NCBI RefSeq assembly: GCF_018320785.1
Contig: NC_054879.1
Coordinates: forward strand, 45,746,698 to 45,810,697
Length of the DNA stretch: 64,000 bases
Reading direction: 5' to 3'
Source of the DNA: Cheilinus undulatus
Lineage: Eukaryota; Chordata; Actinopteri; Labriformes; Labridae
Shown here: piece after piece, positions 11,263-23,147 of the stretch
How positions within the stretch are numbered: the first letter of the stretch is position 1
How the letters are laid out: each line of letters starts with the position of its first letter
Translations under genes and position numbers: made by a program
Notes under the pieces: model-generated
The model's database searches: none
Told to the model about the DNA's origin: nothing
What the model saw: the letters and a program-made list of their open reading frames with translations, nothing else

Positions 11263-12665
11263 CTTGGTTTATGTAAGACTACAGTTGCACAATAGTTCCA
11301 GGTGTTTTTGGCTTCATAATAAGCCAGATATTTTCAGAAGATGACAGAATAGACTGTAGACAGGCTGGTTTATCCTCCTGACTTTTACACTAGTGAGCCA
11401 TGCTGCTGTAACACGTGCAGAGTGTGGTTAGGCACCATCTTGAGGAAGCCTCCTGTAAAGACTCAACCTCTCATGGATGCTGGCCTGTTGCTAGTTTACC
11501 TTGTTAATTGTGATATTTTTCATCAGTTTTTTTCTGAAGCATTTTATTGCTTTTGTTTAAATACACTGTCCCAACTGTTTCAAAACCTGGTGCTGACATA
11601 AGAGTTAAACTATCATTTTATGTCCCCTAATATCCTGTCATGTCCTAAATAATCAAATTTTCAACATTTCATATGTCGTCTTTGAAGCTATTTTTCATTA
11701 AATGTGGGGCTTCAGTGTTTGGAAAATCATCACTTAATGTTTGCACATACATTTACACAAACGTCCCAGTCCTTGTGATGAATAAAGCATTGGCTAGGAT
11801 GTACAATGTGCATGACAGTGCACCCATAACCCTTTTTCAGGCCACTCATTTCAGACAGCTGATGCAAAGCATGAGCGGGGTGAGCTGGTGGTATGAATTG
11901 GGGTGCTTTGGGGGTGGGGGTTAGGGGGGAAAGATAGAGGGGCATGCTGAAGAGGAGAGGCAGGCCGATCATCCTGTGATAAGATGAGGAATATAAGTCT
12001 GATTATCACAGAGGCCGCCGGCATTAGACAGACAGTTGGGAGTCATCTCAAAACTCAGGAGGGAAGAGGCAAGACAAGAGGTCACAATTATGCCCCGCTC
12101 GGTGCACTCCCCTCCTCCTCATGAAGTGCTCTAATATATTCGGTTAGTTCCTGTATGGCGCGGAGGGGAAATTCTAATTAAAGGGTGCGGGGAATTTTGA
12201 CACATGTGAGGCAGAGATCAATATTTAGCACCATAATCAGCCATCCCTGATGGCTCGACAGTGTCACTGCGAGCAGACTGCAGCTCTCCATTAGAGCGCT
12301 GAGGAAGGAAGGAAGGAAGGAGGCAGACGAGCAGGCAGGGCAGGCAGGCAGCCAAGCAGAGGGCCGCCAAACGGCCAGCCATCATGAATCAAAGCAAGCG
12401 ATGCCTCTCGTGCTCCATTCTGCTTTGCTTTTTATCTTCATTCATCCTCTTAAAGGAGAAAAGTGAACTCTGTCAGACTGCTTTGTGATGGGGGTGCAGG
12501 GGAAGGGGGAAAGAAAGGGAGAAAAATGCCACAGAGGGGACGCAGTAGATCAGGAGGAAGTGCAGCTGTCAGGACTTTAGACTGGGAGATGATTGGAAGG
12601 TACACAGACGGTCCCGTCTATTGAGCCATTTCTCTTTAAAGTGTGACAAATATTTCATTCTCATT
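11263..12665. other. mostly single-copy stretch with a candidate conserved element
   Basis: 11263-11680 may be an old repeat. 11985-12420 is compositionally balanced, has no repeat ends, and contains homeodomain-like ATTCTAATTAAAG and an 'gatcaatatttagcaccata' stretch. A (GGAA)n/(GCAG)n patch sits at 12302-12352. This is the kind of sequence that often proves to be conserved noncoding DNA, but conservation cannot be judged from one genome. Confidence 0.35.
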
Positions 12666-12669
12666 TCAA

Positions 12670-13060
12670 ACAGTGGTGGAAGAAGTATTTGTATCTGTTA
12701 CTTAGGTAACAGTAGCAATACAACACAGTGAAAATTCTTGAAGGAAAAGGTCTGAATAAAAACATCACTCAAGGAAAAGTTCATGAGAATACTGAGCAGG
12801 AAGGCCTTTCTGAGTCATGTTTTTTTTTTTACTTGTGTCGTTGAAATATCATTCATGAAAGCCTGCATGGACAAAATATATTTAACTATTTCATTTATTT
12901 TTGGTTGTTAAACTCATAACTGCTTTATGTTTATAAGTTCAGGTATGTTTAGCTCGTGTCCACAGCCTTTATTTAAGCAGCTTAGTCCCACTGAGTCGGA
13001 GATCTCTTTTTAAAGGGAGACCTGGCCAAGAATGGCAGCAACACAGTTTCAAAATTCCAA
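12670..13060. repeat. two short dispersed-repeat fragments
   Basis: 12670-12800 starts 'cagtggtggaagaagtattt', and 12985-13050 contains 'aaagggagacctggccaaga'. I recognise both motifs from abundant fish repeats, but neither has intact ends here. Confidence 0.45.
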
Positions 13061-13129
13061 TAAACAATAAACACAGTAATAATAAAACATCAGCTATAAA
13101 GTTCTTTTAAACTGGAATAAACCTCCCAC

Positions 13130-13460
13130 TAGGGCTGGGAAAATACTCAAAAATGAGATTAAACTGCGATACAGCCTGCTGCAATTATCAAATCACAGAA
13201 GGTGCAATATTCCTTTCACCTGAAATTTGTGTAAAAATGCCAGTTTTAAACCTCCTTTTGCAGCAGAGATGTCATGCATTACTTATTATGTAATCATATA
13301 TGTGCAGTTTTTCAAGAATATTCTACAAACAATCCTACTTTCTTCATTTTTGTCCTTTTTTCTTATTAACAATTCATATCCAATTTGTAATACATGTCAA
13401 AATGATCACAATGAGATAACAGTTCAGCCCTGGTTTAAGCTAATGTTGTGTTGTTATTAA
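13130..13460 (+). mobile_element. D4: partial D-family hAT-like element
   Basis: The left end tagggctggga is followed by family-specific sequence 'cctgctgcaattatcaaatc' and 'acagaaggtgcaatatt', shared with D1, D3 and D6. The right part is missing: the copy is interrupted at the TTAA used by the piggyBac-like element G1, and D sequence does not clearly resume beyond it. Confidence 0.75.
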
Positions 13461-13827
13461 CCCTTTATCTACTGCCATAGCGCGGACGCTGTGTTTAATA
13501 TGTCAGTAGTATTATTACCATAACTCTGTTAAAGTTTGTCCGATCAGGAATATTCCAACGGCGTTGGAAAGCTGAGAATTGTGGGCGTGCACACATATAT
13601 GGCTCATTACAGTACTCACAACCATATGATGTGGGCATTCATAGCAAAACAGCAGTTTTGTATTTTTCTTCTTTTAAACTGCTGATAATTCCATATAATG
13701 TGCAATAACATTAACCAGATATTAAAAAGTCAAGTTCGAGTACTCCTGGGAAAAAAGGGACCAAAGCTCTCAGACCTGCAGCCATAATAACAAAATATGT
13801 CCAAATCTAAACTCAGTACATAAAGGG
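13461..13827. mobile_element. G1: piggyBac-like MITE
   Basis: The element is bounded by TTAA on both sides (13457-13460 and 13828-13831). It begins CCCTTTATCTACTG and ends CAGTACATAAAGGG. The TTAA duplication and CCCTTT ends are the hallmark of piggyBac transposition. It is 367 bp with no transposase. It interrupts D4 at an internal TTA-rich site. Confidence 0.82.
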
Positions 13828-13832
13828 TTAAC

Positions 13833-14545
13833 CTTGCAAAGCAGATGGATACGCCTGATTCTGTGTTTCTCACTGGTGAACCCATCTTGCAAAGCTCCCG
13901 TCTGGACTGTTTGGGCCCGGTTAGAAAGTGACAGGACCAATCAGCGATGAGGGGCAGCACTTTCAGGCATGGCGGAGTTGTGATGTAAGCAAGCAGCAAC
14001 AAGAGGCCGGTGCAATTATGGCGGAAAACATTAGCGTGGATGCTGCTAAAGCGCCAGTTTTATCAGAACTTGACGACATGGCATCAGTAAAAGAAGAACA
14101 AAGAACAGCAGTGAGTTTTCTTTTCAAAAACGACAAAAGTTGAATACTGACATATCTACAGTCGCCATGGTTCATGTTATTATGTGTACTTGCAGCTGGG
14201 TTGCGGCTACGTCACCCGTTTTGTTGCTCTCACACTCTGCTTAGTATTGAAGGTTTTCCAGATGTGTGTGTGAAACAAATCCATCTGGTGTTTCAGGTTA
14301 GTTCATGCCTTGATCTTCAATCTACCTGAAGGACTTTATTTTCTTTCAAAATAAAAGCGGGCCTTTATCCAAACAGGAAGTCACTACTCTTAATTTAAGA
14401 CATTACAAAAAACAAAATAAAACAAAAAGTTTTCCAAGTAAATGGAAGGATTTCAAAATGCGACAAAGAAAAGGGAGATTAATCATGACTAATTTTAGAG
14501 ATTCTGAGATTAAATTGAAATAAAAAATGTAATTATTTGACATCC
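13833..14545 (+). repeat. dispersed repeat carrying a short ORF remnant
   Basis: From 'gcagatggatacgcctgatt' through 'ccaatcagcgatgaggggca' to 'atccaaacaggaagtcacta', this matches my recollection of a dispersed fish repeat. No second copy lies in the window, so ends and family are unresolved. Confidence 0.4.
14018..14143 (+). pseudogene. short ORF, possible RecQ-like helicase N-terminal remnant
   Basis: An ATG at 14018 opens MAENISVDAAKAPVLSELDD and continues through a KEEQRTA motif, then stops after about 41 codons. The acidic lead-in followed by 'EEQRTA' resembles the start of RecQ-like helicase ORFs found in fish repeats. No helicase motif is present (no Walker A or DEAD/DEAH box). The assignment rests on memory of a short motif and could be wrong; an unrelated repeat ORF is the alternative. 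Confidence 0.25.
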
Positions 14546-14588
14546 CTAGTTTGTATTTTACTTTTTTTTTCTTTTTTTTTTTTACTTA

Positions 14589-15063
14589 CAGTGCTTAACA
14601 AATTTATTACACCACCTGTCATATTTGTCTCAGAGACTGTCCAGCATCATGAAGTGCTTTAATGTGGACTCTGAATTCACCCAAATTTGAGCCGGCTCAC
14701 TGGGCTTCTCTGAGAAGTCAGAAATGAATCAGGCATAACATTCAACCACTAAAACTCATTTTTCTGTTCAGGAATGCAAGTAAATAACTATAATTTGACA
14801 TAAATCAAGAAATAATAATGTGCTTTACTATTTTTTCAGTTTCTTTGTAAATCAGTAAATTTGAAAATTCATGGATAACAATAATAATTCTATTTTAAAA
14901 ATATCATTTTGGTTAAAGAGCTTCTACATATTGGTGTATTAACCATTGCAGAAACATAAGAAATGATTTTGGTTTTTGCAATTTTTACCAATGCTGTTAA
15001 TTTAGGGCAGCTGTGGCATAAACCTTACTTTGGGTGGTGGTCTAATAAATTTGTTAAGCACTG
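14589..15063 (+). mobile_element. MITE-A copy 2, internally deleted
   Basis: TIRs begin CAGTGCTTAACAAATTTATT (one mismatch near the inner end) and end with the inverse GGTGGTCTAATAAATTTGTT followed by AAGCACTG, flanked by TA (14587-14588, 15064-15065). Compared with copy 1 it lacks about 70 bases, including the segment that follows 'gtggactct' (the block containing 'gtgagctctccatgttttac'). Confidence 0.9.
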
Positions 15064-15224
15064 TACATTTAAATAAAAACTATCCTATTTTTTTAATTCT
15101 ATCGGCTAGCAACACTTTAAGTGATCTCCATCTCTAAACTTCTGTTATTTTGGCTTCATGGTTTCTCTTTGTATCCGTTCCTGTAGACGGGACCTAAACA
15201 GAGCACTGTAAGGACGCCAAAACA

Positions 15225-15333
15225 GGGCGCCGGTTTAGCTCTGCGGGTAGAGCAGGCGCCCAAATACAGAGACTGTAGTCCTATCTTCAGCTATCCTGTC
15301 TAAATAAAGGGCTGCCAAACCTGCCCAAAAAAG
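15225..15333 (+). mobile_element. tRNA-derived SINE, internally deleted
   Basis: The head ggcgccggtttagctctgcg, then ggtagagcaggcgcccaaat, contains a recognisable pol III A-box (ttagctctgcgggtagagc). The next part, 'acagagactgtagtcct', is diagnostic of a fish SINE family. The expected B-box region (ggttcgattcc) is missing: the sequence jumps to the tail 'atcctgtctaaataaaggg' and a short A-rich end. Without a B box it should not be transcribed by pol III. Confidence 0.7.
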
Positions 15334-16890
15334 ACAGAGCTTCAGTACTGTACAAAATATTAGTGAAAATATTTAAGCAAAAAAATAAAGAAAATGTTCT
15401 TAAAGAAATGTATATTTACCAAAACATGGCTTATTCTATGAACCACACACGGTGTATTAATTTACACACACTCGCACACACACAAACATCAGTGGCATGT
15501 GAACCAGGCAGCTCAGCTAACATGGGTAGTGACCAGCGACTCAGGCTCAGGAACATGGTGTTGTTTCTAGAGGGCAAGGCGAGGGGGCGAAGGAGGGGGC
15601 ACGTTGAGGTGTGTGTGTGCGTGTATGTATATGAGTTAGTGGGTGTGTGTGTGTGTGTGGGGGGGGGGGGGGTGAGCCCAGTCCAGCCTTGGGTGTCCCC
15701 TGTCTCCATGTGTCAGCCCATCTCCTTGTTCTTGCATGTCACTGACACACACGTGGGTACTTACCAACCCAAGTTGCTCCAATTAATGGCTGTCCCACTG
15801 TGCTGTCCGTTGTGCGGTGTGTGCTGGCCCGGGTGACAAGATCTGGTCTGGGATCTGTCTCTCCAGTGACATAAGGAAGGAATTTTAAGAGGGAAAAGTG
15901 ATGCAAACACACAGCGCCTCATGCTGCGCCCAGATAGGTAGATAACAAAGAGTCTGGTAAATGAGTGGCAGCGAGGACGGCATTGAGGATTCTCTAATTA
16001 CTCGCTGCAATCTATCTAAGTCACCGGCCTTCTAATTTGATTTATCAGAATGCATGAAATCCCCCGGAATAATGCCCTTATTAGAAGGACAGAATTGACG
16101 GGGGGACAAGAGGTCTGCCGAGAGGAGGAGGAGAGCGCAGATTTAAGCATCAATTACAGTCAAAAGGAGAATTAATAGTTATTAATCCACAAACATGGCT
16201 ATCCTTCTCTCTTCTACTTGGACTAGACCCTCTTCACACTTGCTCTGAGATAAGAGCAGCACATGCAGGGATGGGAAAAATGCACAGGATGAGAATCAAA
16301 ATCTATAAATAAATTTGTGCAAATGTAAGACAGCAGTTACAGAGACAAAACGCCATAAATATCTCTTACTCTGGACGGTTCCTATCATTTTGGCCATCGC
16401 TGGATCAAAGGTCTTTAACTCTTTAACTAAATTCTTGACTGACAAATTCAATTGCTGTCAGTCTGCCGTGGCCCTCGATGTAATATGTGCATTTTGATTG
16501 AATTTACCCTGCAAATACATACATATACATATTGTTTATCTGGTTATGGGCTCAAAAAAATCAATACTTATATCTGTGCTTTGTCATCCCTAAGTGCATC
16601 ATGAAATAGCAAGATATCCCTCTAATTGAATCCAGCTGGACCACAGAGATTGTTAATTTTGGGCTATTAAGCTTTTGCAACATTTACAATGTCTTCTTTT
16701 TGGCCCTGTTGATGACTCTTGTTTGTCCCTTGTATGAGAAAAGAACATTTTATATTTAGAAAAATTGAATTTGGAAAGGTCAATCTGGAAACAAATAAGG
16801 ATAAATCAAAGAGGGAGAGGGATTCAAAGTACACGGCTACAGCTGTCACAAACTCACATCAGTAGAAAGAGAAAAAAACAGACTTAAATG
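15334..16890. other. single-copy stretch with a candidate conserved element
   Basis: 15440-15720 contains (CA)n, (TG)n and a G run that generate opposing ORFs of no significance. 15930-16190 is compositionally balanced, with tctctaattactcgctgcaa, 'cttctaatttgatttatcag' and 'gagaattaatagttattaat' motifs, no repeat ends and no coding signal. I flag it as a candidate regulatory element only. Confidence 0.38.
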
Positions 16891-17285
16891 CAGTGTTAAT
16901 TTCATCGACTAAAACTAAGACTAACAAAAATAAGTCTGTGATGACTAAAACTGACAAAAACTAAGTCTAGTTTTCGTCAGGATGACGAAAACTAGACTAA
17001 AATGTAATGTAGTTTTCGCTAGACATTCAAAATCCATGATATTTCTCTACTGTGGGTAAATCTGTCAAAAAACAATGCAGCTGTATCTGTTCTTCCTCTC
17101 AGCTGTAGAAATCAGGGACCCCAGGTTTGGCAGAGTTCAGAGAACACACTACCATGATTTGGTACCAGATTTAGGCAAGAGAATAAATGCTTGGACTAAA
17201 AGTGAAGACTAAAATGTGAGGACTTTTATGGACTAAAACTAGACTAAAATGATTTTGAATTTTCACCGACTAAAACTAAAAATAT

Positions 17286-17893
17286 TGTAGAAATATTATT
17301 CCCACAGAAAATCTTAAATAAAGGGAAACTCTGACCTCAGAAATCACCCATTGCAAGTCACATTAATAGTTTGTTTCTCACACTTATACAGTAGGCTTTA
17401 ATCGTCAACTTTTAAATTTGTCTGTATATGTTTATTGCCCTTATTTGCAATTTTTTGCCACTATTAATCCATTTTTAATGCTTTAAGCTCACTATGGCAC
17501 TTCTTTTTGACACTTTTATCCAGCTTTTGACTCTTTTATCTTGTTTTTTTGGGATGTATTTGCCACCTTTCACCCATTTAAGCTGCCTTTTGCCACTAAA
17601 TGCCCCTTTTTTCCAAATTCTTGTCACTCTTTGCTGCTTCTGGCCCATTTTAGTCACTTTTCACTCATTTTTTTGTCATATTTTTGCAACTTTTTGACAA
17701 TTTTTGCCACTTGTAACTCATTTTTGTGTCATTTCTTACCTAATTTTGCCACTTTTTGACCATTCTGCCCCCTTTAACTTATTTTTATTGCCACTTTAAC
17801 CCATTTTTCCACTTTCATCACTTACATTGTGGCTCTTGCAGGGGTATTTTTCAACAGTTTGGCTCTTTGGTTGAGCAGGGTTGAGTAATGCTG
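17286..17893 (+). mobile_element. I2: left-truncated I-family element inside C1
   Basis: The interior matches I3 closely ('cttaaataaagggaaactct', 'ttacacttatacagtaggct'-type sequence, then 'gccactttt' units). The right end is gagtaatgctg at 17883-17893. It is followed by TTCTATAC, which is the same target octamer that flanks I3 inside D7. Confidence 0.72.
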
Positions 17894-18130
17894 TTCTATA
17901 CTTCAATATTCACAATATTAGATTAAACAAGGTCTAAAGAATGTTTTAAAAATAACTTACTGTGCTGATTTTGACTTGTACTGTATTGAGATAGAAATTT
18001 TTGCACTGAAGGGAGTGGTAATTTTTATATCATTCTCATATTCAATAAGAAAAATGTACAAAAACGAAGAAAGTAGGATTTTTTGCACACTATTCTTAAA
18101 AAAATCACTTGAATGATTGCATGATATGTA
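17894..18130 (-). mobile_element. D-family fragment adjoining I2
   Basis: The sequence after I2 ('cacaatattagattaaacaa', 'aaagtaggattttttgcaca' and similar) is the same D-family interior that follows I3 at 26310. It ends at a TA into which a mariner-type element has inserted. Confidence 0.65.
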
Positions 18131-18290
18131 CAGGTACAGCTAAAAAAAATTTGAATATCATGAAAAAGTTCAATTCAGAAAGTGAAACCCATATATTATA
18201 TAGACTTGTTACACATAGAGTGAAATATTTCAAGCCTTTATTTCTTGAAATGTTGATGATTATGGCTTATAGATAATGAAAAGACAATAA
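18131..18290 (+). mobile_element. mariner/Tc1-type element end fragment
   Basis: It begins CAGGTACAGCTAAAAAAAAT straight after a TA and continues 'gaatatcatgaaaaagttca', a 5'-end arrangement I recognise from fish mariner-like elements. Only about 160 bases remain; the other end is lost where C1 resumes. Confidence 0.6.
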
Positions 18291-18365
18291 TGTGACTTAA
18301 ACTAAAATGCATTTAATTTAAAGACTAAAATTAAAAATAGCTGCCAAAATAACACTGCTTAAACA

Positions 18366-18677
18366 ACTATTTGAATCATGCAGCTTTTTTTGTTAAACCA
18401 ACACGGTGGCTTAACAAGAGTAACAAAAGAACAAATTGTCATGTTAAATAATTTAAAGAGGCTGCATTAGGTGACACTAGGCTCTGAGTTTTATGTTAAA
18501 ACCCTGTGTTTTTTTTTTGAGTGGCTGAAAGGAGCGTGCCAGTGTGCTGTTGCCTTGCTGTCAGTCACACAGAGGCAGTATTTAGACAGGGAGCTGAGAG
18601 GTCTGCTCGGCTGCCAGCTCCTGCCTTTTAAACAGCCCTTTCCTCAGAGAGACAGTTTAGCACTAAGTGCCAGTCAA

Positions 18678-18721
<44 letters not shown>

Positions 18722-20752
18722 ATAGCCGTCCTGATAAAGAACAATTTGGCAGAAGTGGAGAAATGATCATGTATGGTCAGACCAAAAGGTACATTGTAAT
18801 GGGTCTACCCCCGTGTTTCAACAAAGTGGAGTGCGCGGCGTCTGGACAGCAGATTCATCAGCATTACTTGAATGGAGGAACAAGCTCATACAGCATTACA
18901 GGGCTGACAGGAGAAGATGAATCTAGGCCAGTAAGGCGCATCGGGGGATCCTCATAGACCTTCAGTCACGGCCCCGTGGTAAAGACTGAAGGATGGGAGA
19001 GAGGTTGTGAAGATAACACATCACGGCCTGTCTGCTTTCCTGTGTTATGATGCTGTCCTGGAGAGCGTCCGGGACAATCCTACGTTCGCCGCCAGAGCGC
19101 CGTTGACATCAATGACAAACCTCGGCGGTGTCGGGCAGTCACTCACACTTCTGCTGGGTGTCTGTCATCATGCTCAAACGGTCAGGCGCTGACACCTTTT
19201 CACGTGAATGAAGATTCTCCAGAGGCTGACAAAAAATAGTGGATGGCCTTTAAGGAGGGGGAAAAGACACAGCAAGAATAGCACCTCTCTTCAAAAGGAG
19301 AGGCTTATAATTTGCAATAATGGCATACCAGTAGCTCTGGGAGAGAAAATTACAGGAAAAAGCCGATCTGAAATATCCTTTTAACTGGCAGAAACACATC
19401 CATTGTAGACAGAAGTCTTGTTTACTTGGTAAAATGGCATCAATTAGGAGTGGATGGCAAAATTAGCATATTCTCTTAATGGACTGGCCTTTCTTGTGCA
19501 GCACTCTCGCACTGATTGTATGGAAGGGACATGTTAAGGGAGACTGAGAAAAGGTCAGGTGTCTGCACCATTCAGGTGATCATATTTTTCACCAAACAGT
19601 TGTGCATTCTCCATGGCTATTGTCATGTTATACTGCAGCTCAAAGCAACATGCCAGACTGTAGAGAGATTTTATTTTATATGGTTATGGAAAACAAGTCA
19701 CTCATTCTGACACATATAGGATACGGACATTCAACGTAGAGTGTGAGCTGTGTTTATAAGAGTCCACATTCCCATGATAGGTATACCTGGGCACATTCTT
19801 TACATTCTGTTTTGGAATTCTTGAACCAGTTTGTGTTCTGTTGATGCAATTGGCATGAAACTGCACAAAGATGTGCATTTTTGCTCATTTTTAATTTTGC
19901 AAGTCAAACATTACATTGGCCTGTTTGATGTTGTGCATATGAACAATACTCATGTATCCCTTGGGGACAAAACTTGCCCATTTAAACCCATTATAATCGC
20001 TTATTTTGACTGTAAATTTGCAATACCATGTATCACTGATAGGGCAAGGTTAGGTGTTTAGTCTAGAGCCCTGAAGGGGGGTTAGGTTTAGGCATAAGTC
20101 ACTAAGTGGTTAGTTAGGGCATACCTTGGAGCCCACACTAAGTCCTATGGTTAGGGTTATTACATAATGCGGCGTTATTACATAATGTGGCGCTACAGGG
20201 ACCTTAGACTCTCTAATTTTTACTACTAACCACTAGATGGCGTCGTTACCCGTTTACCCAAGTGTGTATTCTTAGGGCACTTAAAAAACACTCTTACAGT
20301 GGGATTTTTACAGCTCTGTGAAATAAAGGCATAAAGAGATTAAATAAAAAAATGTCTGTTGGTGCTGATATGAATATAAACTTGGGTTTTGCATGTTAGA
20401 CATAAGTAATTGCATCTCTGAAGCGCCACTTCTACGTGCTTTGTTGGGGATACGCTGTAGGTCTATGTTCAGTGCCGGCGCTGCCAGACTGCATCATTAC
20501 CCATTGAGTAAAAATCTACAAACAGGAAGTCAAAAGTTTAGAGTATCAGGTATTTCAGACGATGTCATGGTTAGAACTGGAGGTGATTCAAAAAAAAAAA
20601 AAAAAATTTATGAATATAACCTTATAAAGAAGGGGTCAAAATGTTTCCTAGGGGTCCATCTTTTGCACAATTTCTGGACACTGCACAAAAATGAAAATGC
20701 ATAAAACTTGATGTTGGTGGTAATTGATGACTTATGACCATCCTTGATAATA
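18366..20752. other. single-copy intergenic stretch
   Basis: Contains a (CA)n run at 18679-18717 and balanced sequence at 18720-19500 without a recognisable coding exon. Around 20040-20250 there are several 'ggttaggg'/'ttattacataatg' motifs and a 'tggcgtcgttac' segment that may come from an old repeat. A-runs occur near 20590. No gene recognised. Confidence 0.4.
18679..18717. repeat. (CA)n microsatellite
   Basis: About 19 uninterrupted CA units. It creates His-Thr repeats in overlapping spurious ORFs. Confidence 0.95.
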
Positions 20753-21238
20753 TTAACCCTTAAATGCATGACCTACCAAAACCTCCACTCCTCCATGAGT
20801 GGGGTCAAAAATGACCCCAATTAGAATGAATGCGTTTTATACTGTAAACTTAAGAAATTTCTTTCATTTTGGTTAAAGATGATTATTTTTATTGTATTTT
20901 GGTCAACAAAAGAATTCTTTCATGTTTGACATGTTCATTTATCACTTTTTTTTTAAACATTTTATCACAAAACAGCTTTGAGCAAGGTAAAAAAAAAAGG
21001 TAAACATCCAAAAATTATCCAAACAGGAGAATGATTAATAATAAGTCTACCTTTGACAAAGATTTGGTTTGATACTACATTATTGAATCATTTTCATGAA
21101 CTACAGGAAATGATGAGATGTTCAGAGGTATTTCAAACTGTTTAACCACCAATGATGCATGTTATTGATAACTAAATTTTTTTCACTGATCAGAACAAGG
21201 TTCATAAATGTCATGAACTAGAGGCTGACACTCTAGAA

Positions 21239-21780
21239 CAGAGATGTCAAACTCAAGACCTGGTCCAGTTCTACCTGGCCCAGTGTGAGGTCTGCAGATT
21301 TCCTCCAGTATAAAAACATAAATTTAGACTTGATTATTTAAGATATCCTTGTCATAAAATGTAGAAAAAGTAAAAATAATCAGATAAGAAGTCAGGAATG
21401 AGGACAAAAAAAAATTGTGTTCAGGGTGTAAATTCATGATTTTGGCTTTTTATTTCATATATTAACCTTTTAATTTCACAACTTTAAATATCAAGTCATA
21501 TTTTGACCTTTTCAATTCATGATTTTTGAATTTTATCTCAAATTTGGACTTTTTAACTCATAATTTTAGGTTTTTATATCATATTTTCAGCTTATAGAGT
21601 CTCAGTTTTAAATATTAAATCATATATTGACCTTTAAACCCTTACTTTCACTTTTAATCCTATATCTTACCTATTAGACTCATGATTTAAAATTTTATTT
21701 TACATTTTTAAACTCATTATTTCAAATTTAATCTAATATTTTGACCATTATAAACCTTGATTTTGAATTTTTTTTAATCT
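21239..21780 (-). mobile_element. H3: partial H-family element
   Basis: It starts cagagatgtcaaactcaaga, followed by 'gcagatttcctccagtataa', which is the reverse complement of the right part of H1 and H2. Then come degenerate 'attttgaccttttaa' units. The far end is not recognised, so this is a truncated inverse-orientation copy. Confidence 0.6.
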
Positions 21781-22132
21781 TTGAAAATCATGGTATTATG
21801 GAATTAGATGTGTGGATGGACAGTAGATGTATACCTGACAGTCACAGTTGATAAAAATCAAAGGTTCCTAGGGTTAACCTTTGAAATTCCATAGAAAATG
21901 CTTGGGGTCATGTATGGAAAAGTGTGGTACTGATACAAAAAATGCAATTACTTAAAAAATATAACAATTAGATACAAATCCAAATGGCCTCATGTCAAAG
22001 ACAACCTATTTGAGGAAAACATGGAAGATTAAATGATAAAAAAAAATGTACAAAGATATCACAAAAAACAAAACAAAACAAAACAAAAAACAACTGCAGG
22101 GGTCATTTTTGACCCCACTTATGCATCCAAGG

Positions 22133-23147
22133 CAGGGGTGTCAAACTCGATCACAGCAGGGGCCGGATTCTGGATTTAGGTCTAACCTGAGGGCCTAACA
22201 GGGTCAACATTTAACCATAACTATCAACCTCATTTTCACCAGTAATAAAATATGAAAATAAAACCAGCACTGATGATTAATCATTTGGAATTTCAAAAAA
22301 GTAAAAATGATAAGTTTAAAGGCTCAAATCTGAGACAAAAATTCCAATTTATTAGTTCAAAAGATGAGAACACGATATTAAAAATAGAAATATAATGTTT
22401 TTAAAGAGTAAATATATGAGGAGAAGGTTGAAATAAGTTTGAAAGGTCAAAATACGAGATCAAACTTGAAATCACAAGTTTAAAAGTCAAAATATGACTT
22501 AAAATTTTAAATTGTCAGTCTGATTGGTCCAAATATTGGATTAAAAAGCCAAAATTAGGAGTTGAAAATGTCAAAATATGAGCTAGACTTCAAAATGATG
22601 ACTTAAAAAGTTAAAAATATGACTTAACTTCAAAATTAGGAGTGTAAAAGGTGAAAATATGATGTAAAAAGTAAAAATTATTCATTCAAAATGTTAAAAT
22701 ATGAGAAAAAAACTGAAATCATGTTTTTAAAAGTCATATTATGGGATTAAAAAGCCAAGTTAAGGAGTTAAAATATGACTTAAAATCTAAAACTGGGCAT
22801 CTTAAAGATAAAAATGTGACATATAAAGTCCAAATTCTGAGTTGAAAAGGTCAAATTATGAAATTAAAAGTCAAATCATAAGTTTGAGTTGTAATCTTGA
22901 GAAGTGAGTTGTAATCTTGAGATGCAAAATTGAAAATACGAATAAAAAACACAAATTATTCCGATTTTTATGGCTAAACAAGGATATTTAAAATAATCAA
23001 CTTGAAGTTTACATTATTATACTGGAGGAAATCTGCAGACCTCATACTGGTGGGTCAGTTAGAATACAAATATGATAAGATCTTGTGGACAGGATATAAT
23101 TGTTCCACAGGTCGGATTTGGCCCCTGGACCATGAGTTTGACACGTA
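22133..23147 (+). mobile_element. H2: near-complete H-family element nested in G3
   Basis: The left end is caggggtgtcaaactcgatc and the right end reaches 'catgagtttgacac' near 23143. The interior parallels H1 throughout (same opening 'ggattctggatttaggtcta', same 'ggtcagttagaatacaaata' near the right). No convincing TSD can be read because the right end has changed. Confidence 0.72.

Larger units (their letters stand above)
16891..18357 (+). mobile_element. C1: C-family hAT-type element interrupted by nested insertions
   Basis: The left end is cagtgttaatttcatcgact and the right end aaatagctgccaaaataaca then ctg, matching C2 and C3. Flanking octamers are CTTAAATG (16883-16890) and CTTAAACA (18358-18365), 6 of 8 identical, consistent with an aged hAT TSD. 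The C sequence is split: 16891-17285, then I2, a D fragment and a mariner fragment, then 18291-18357. The part near 17190 ('gaataaatgcttggactaaa') preserves the empty site for element P in C2. Confidence 0.75.

Noticed and set aside
15225..15280. tRNA gene
   Set aside because: Only an A-box-like half is present; there is no B box or acceptor stem, and the following sequence is SINE body and tail.
15363..15836. 157-codon plus-strand ORF
   Set aside because: It contains (CA)n, (TG)n and poly-G translations and overlaps an equally open minus-strand frame.
20120..20260. Telomere-like 'ggttaggg' motifs and repeated 'ttattacataatg'
   Set aside because: Short, irregular, without ends or a second copy; insufficient to name an element.
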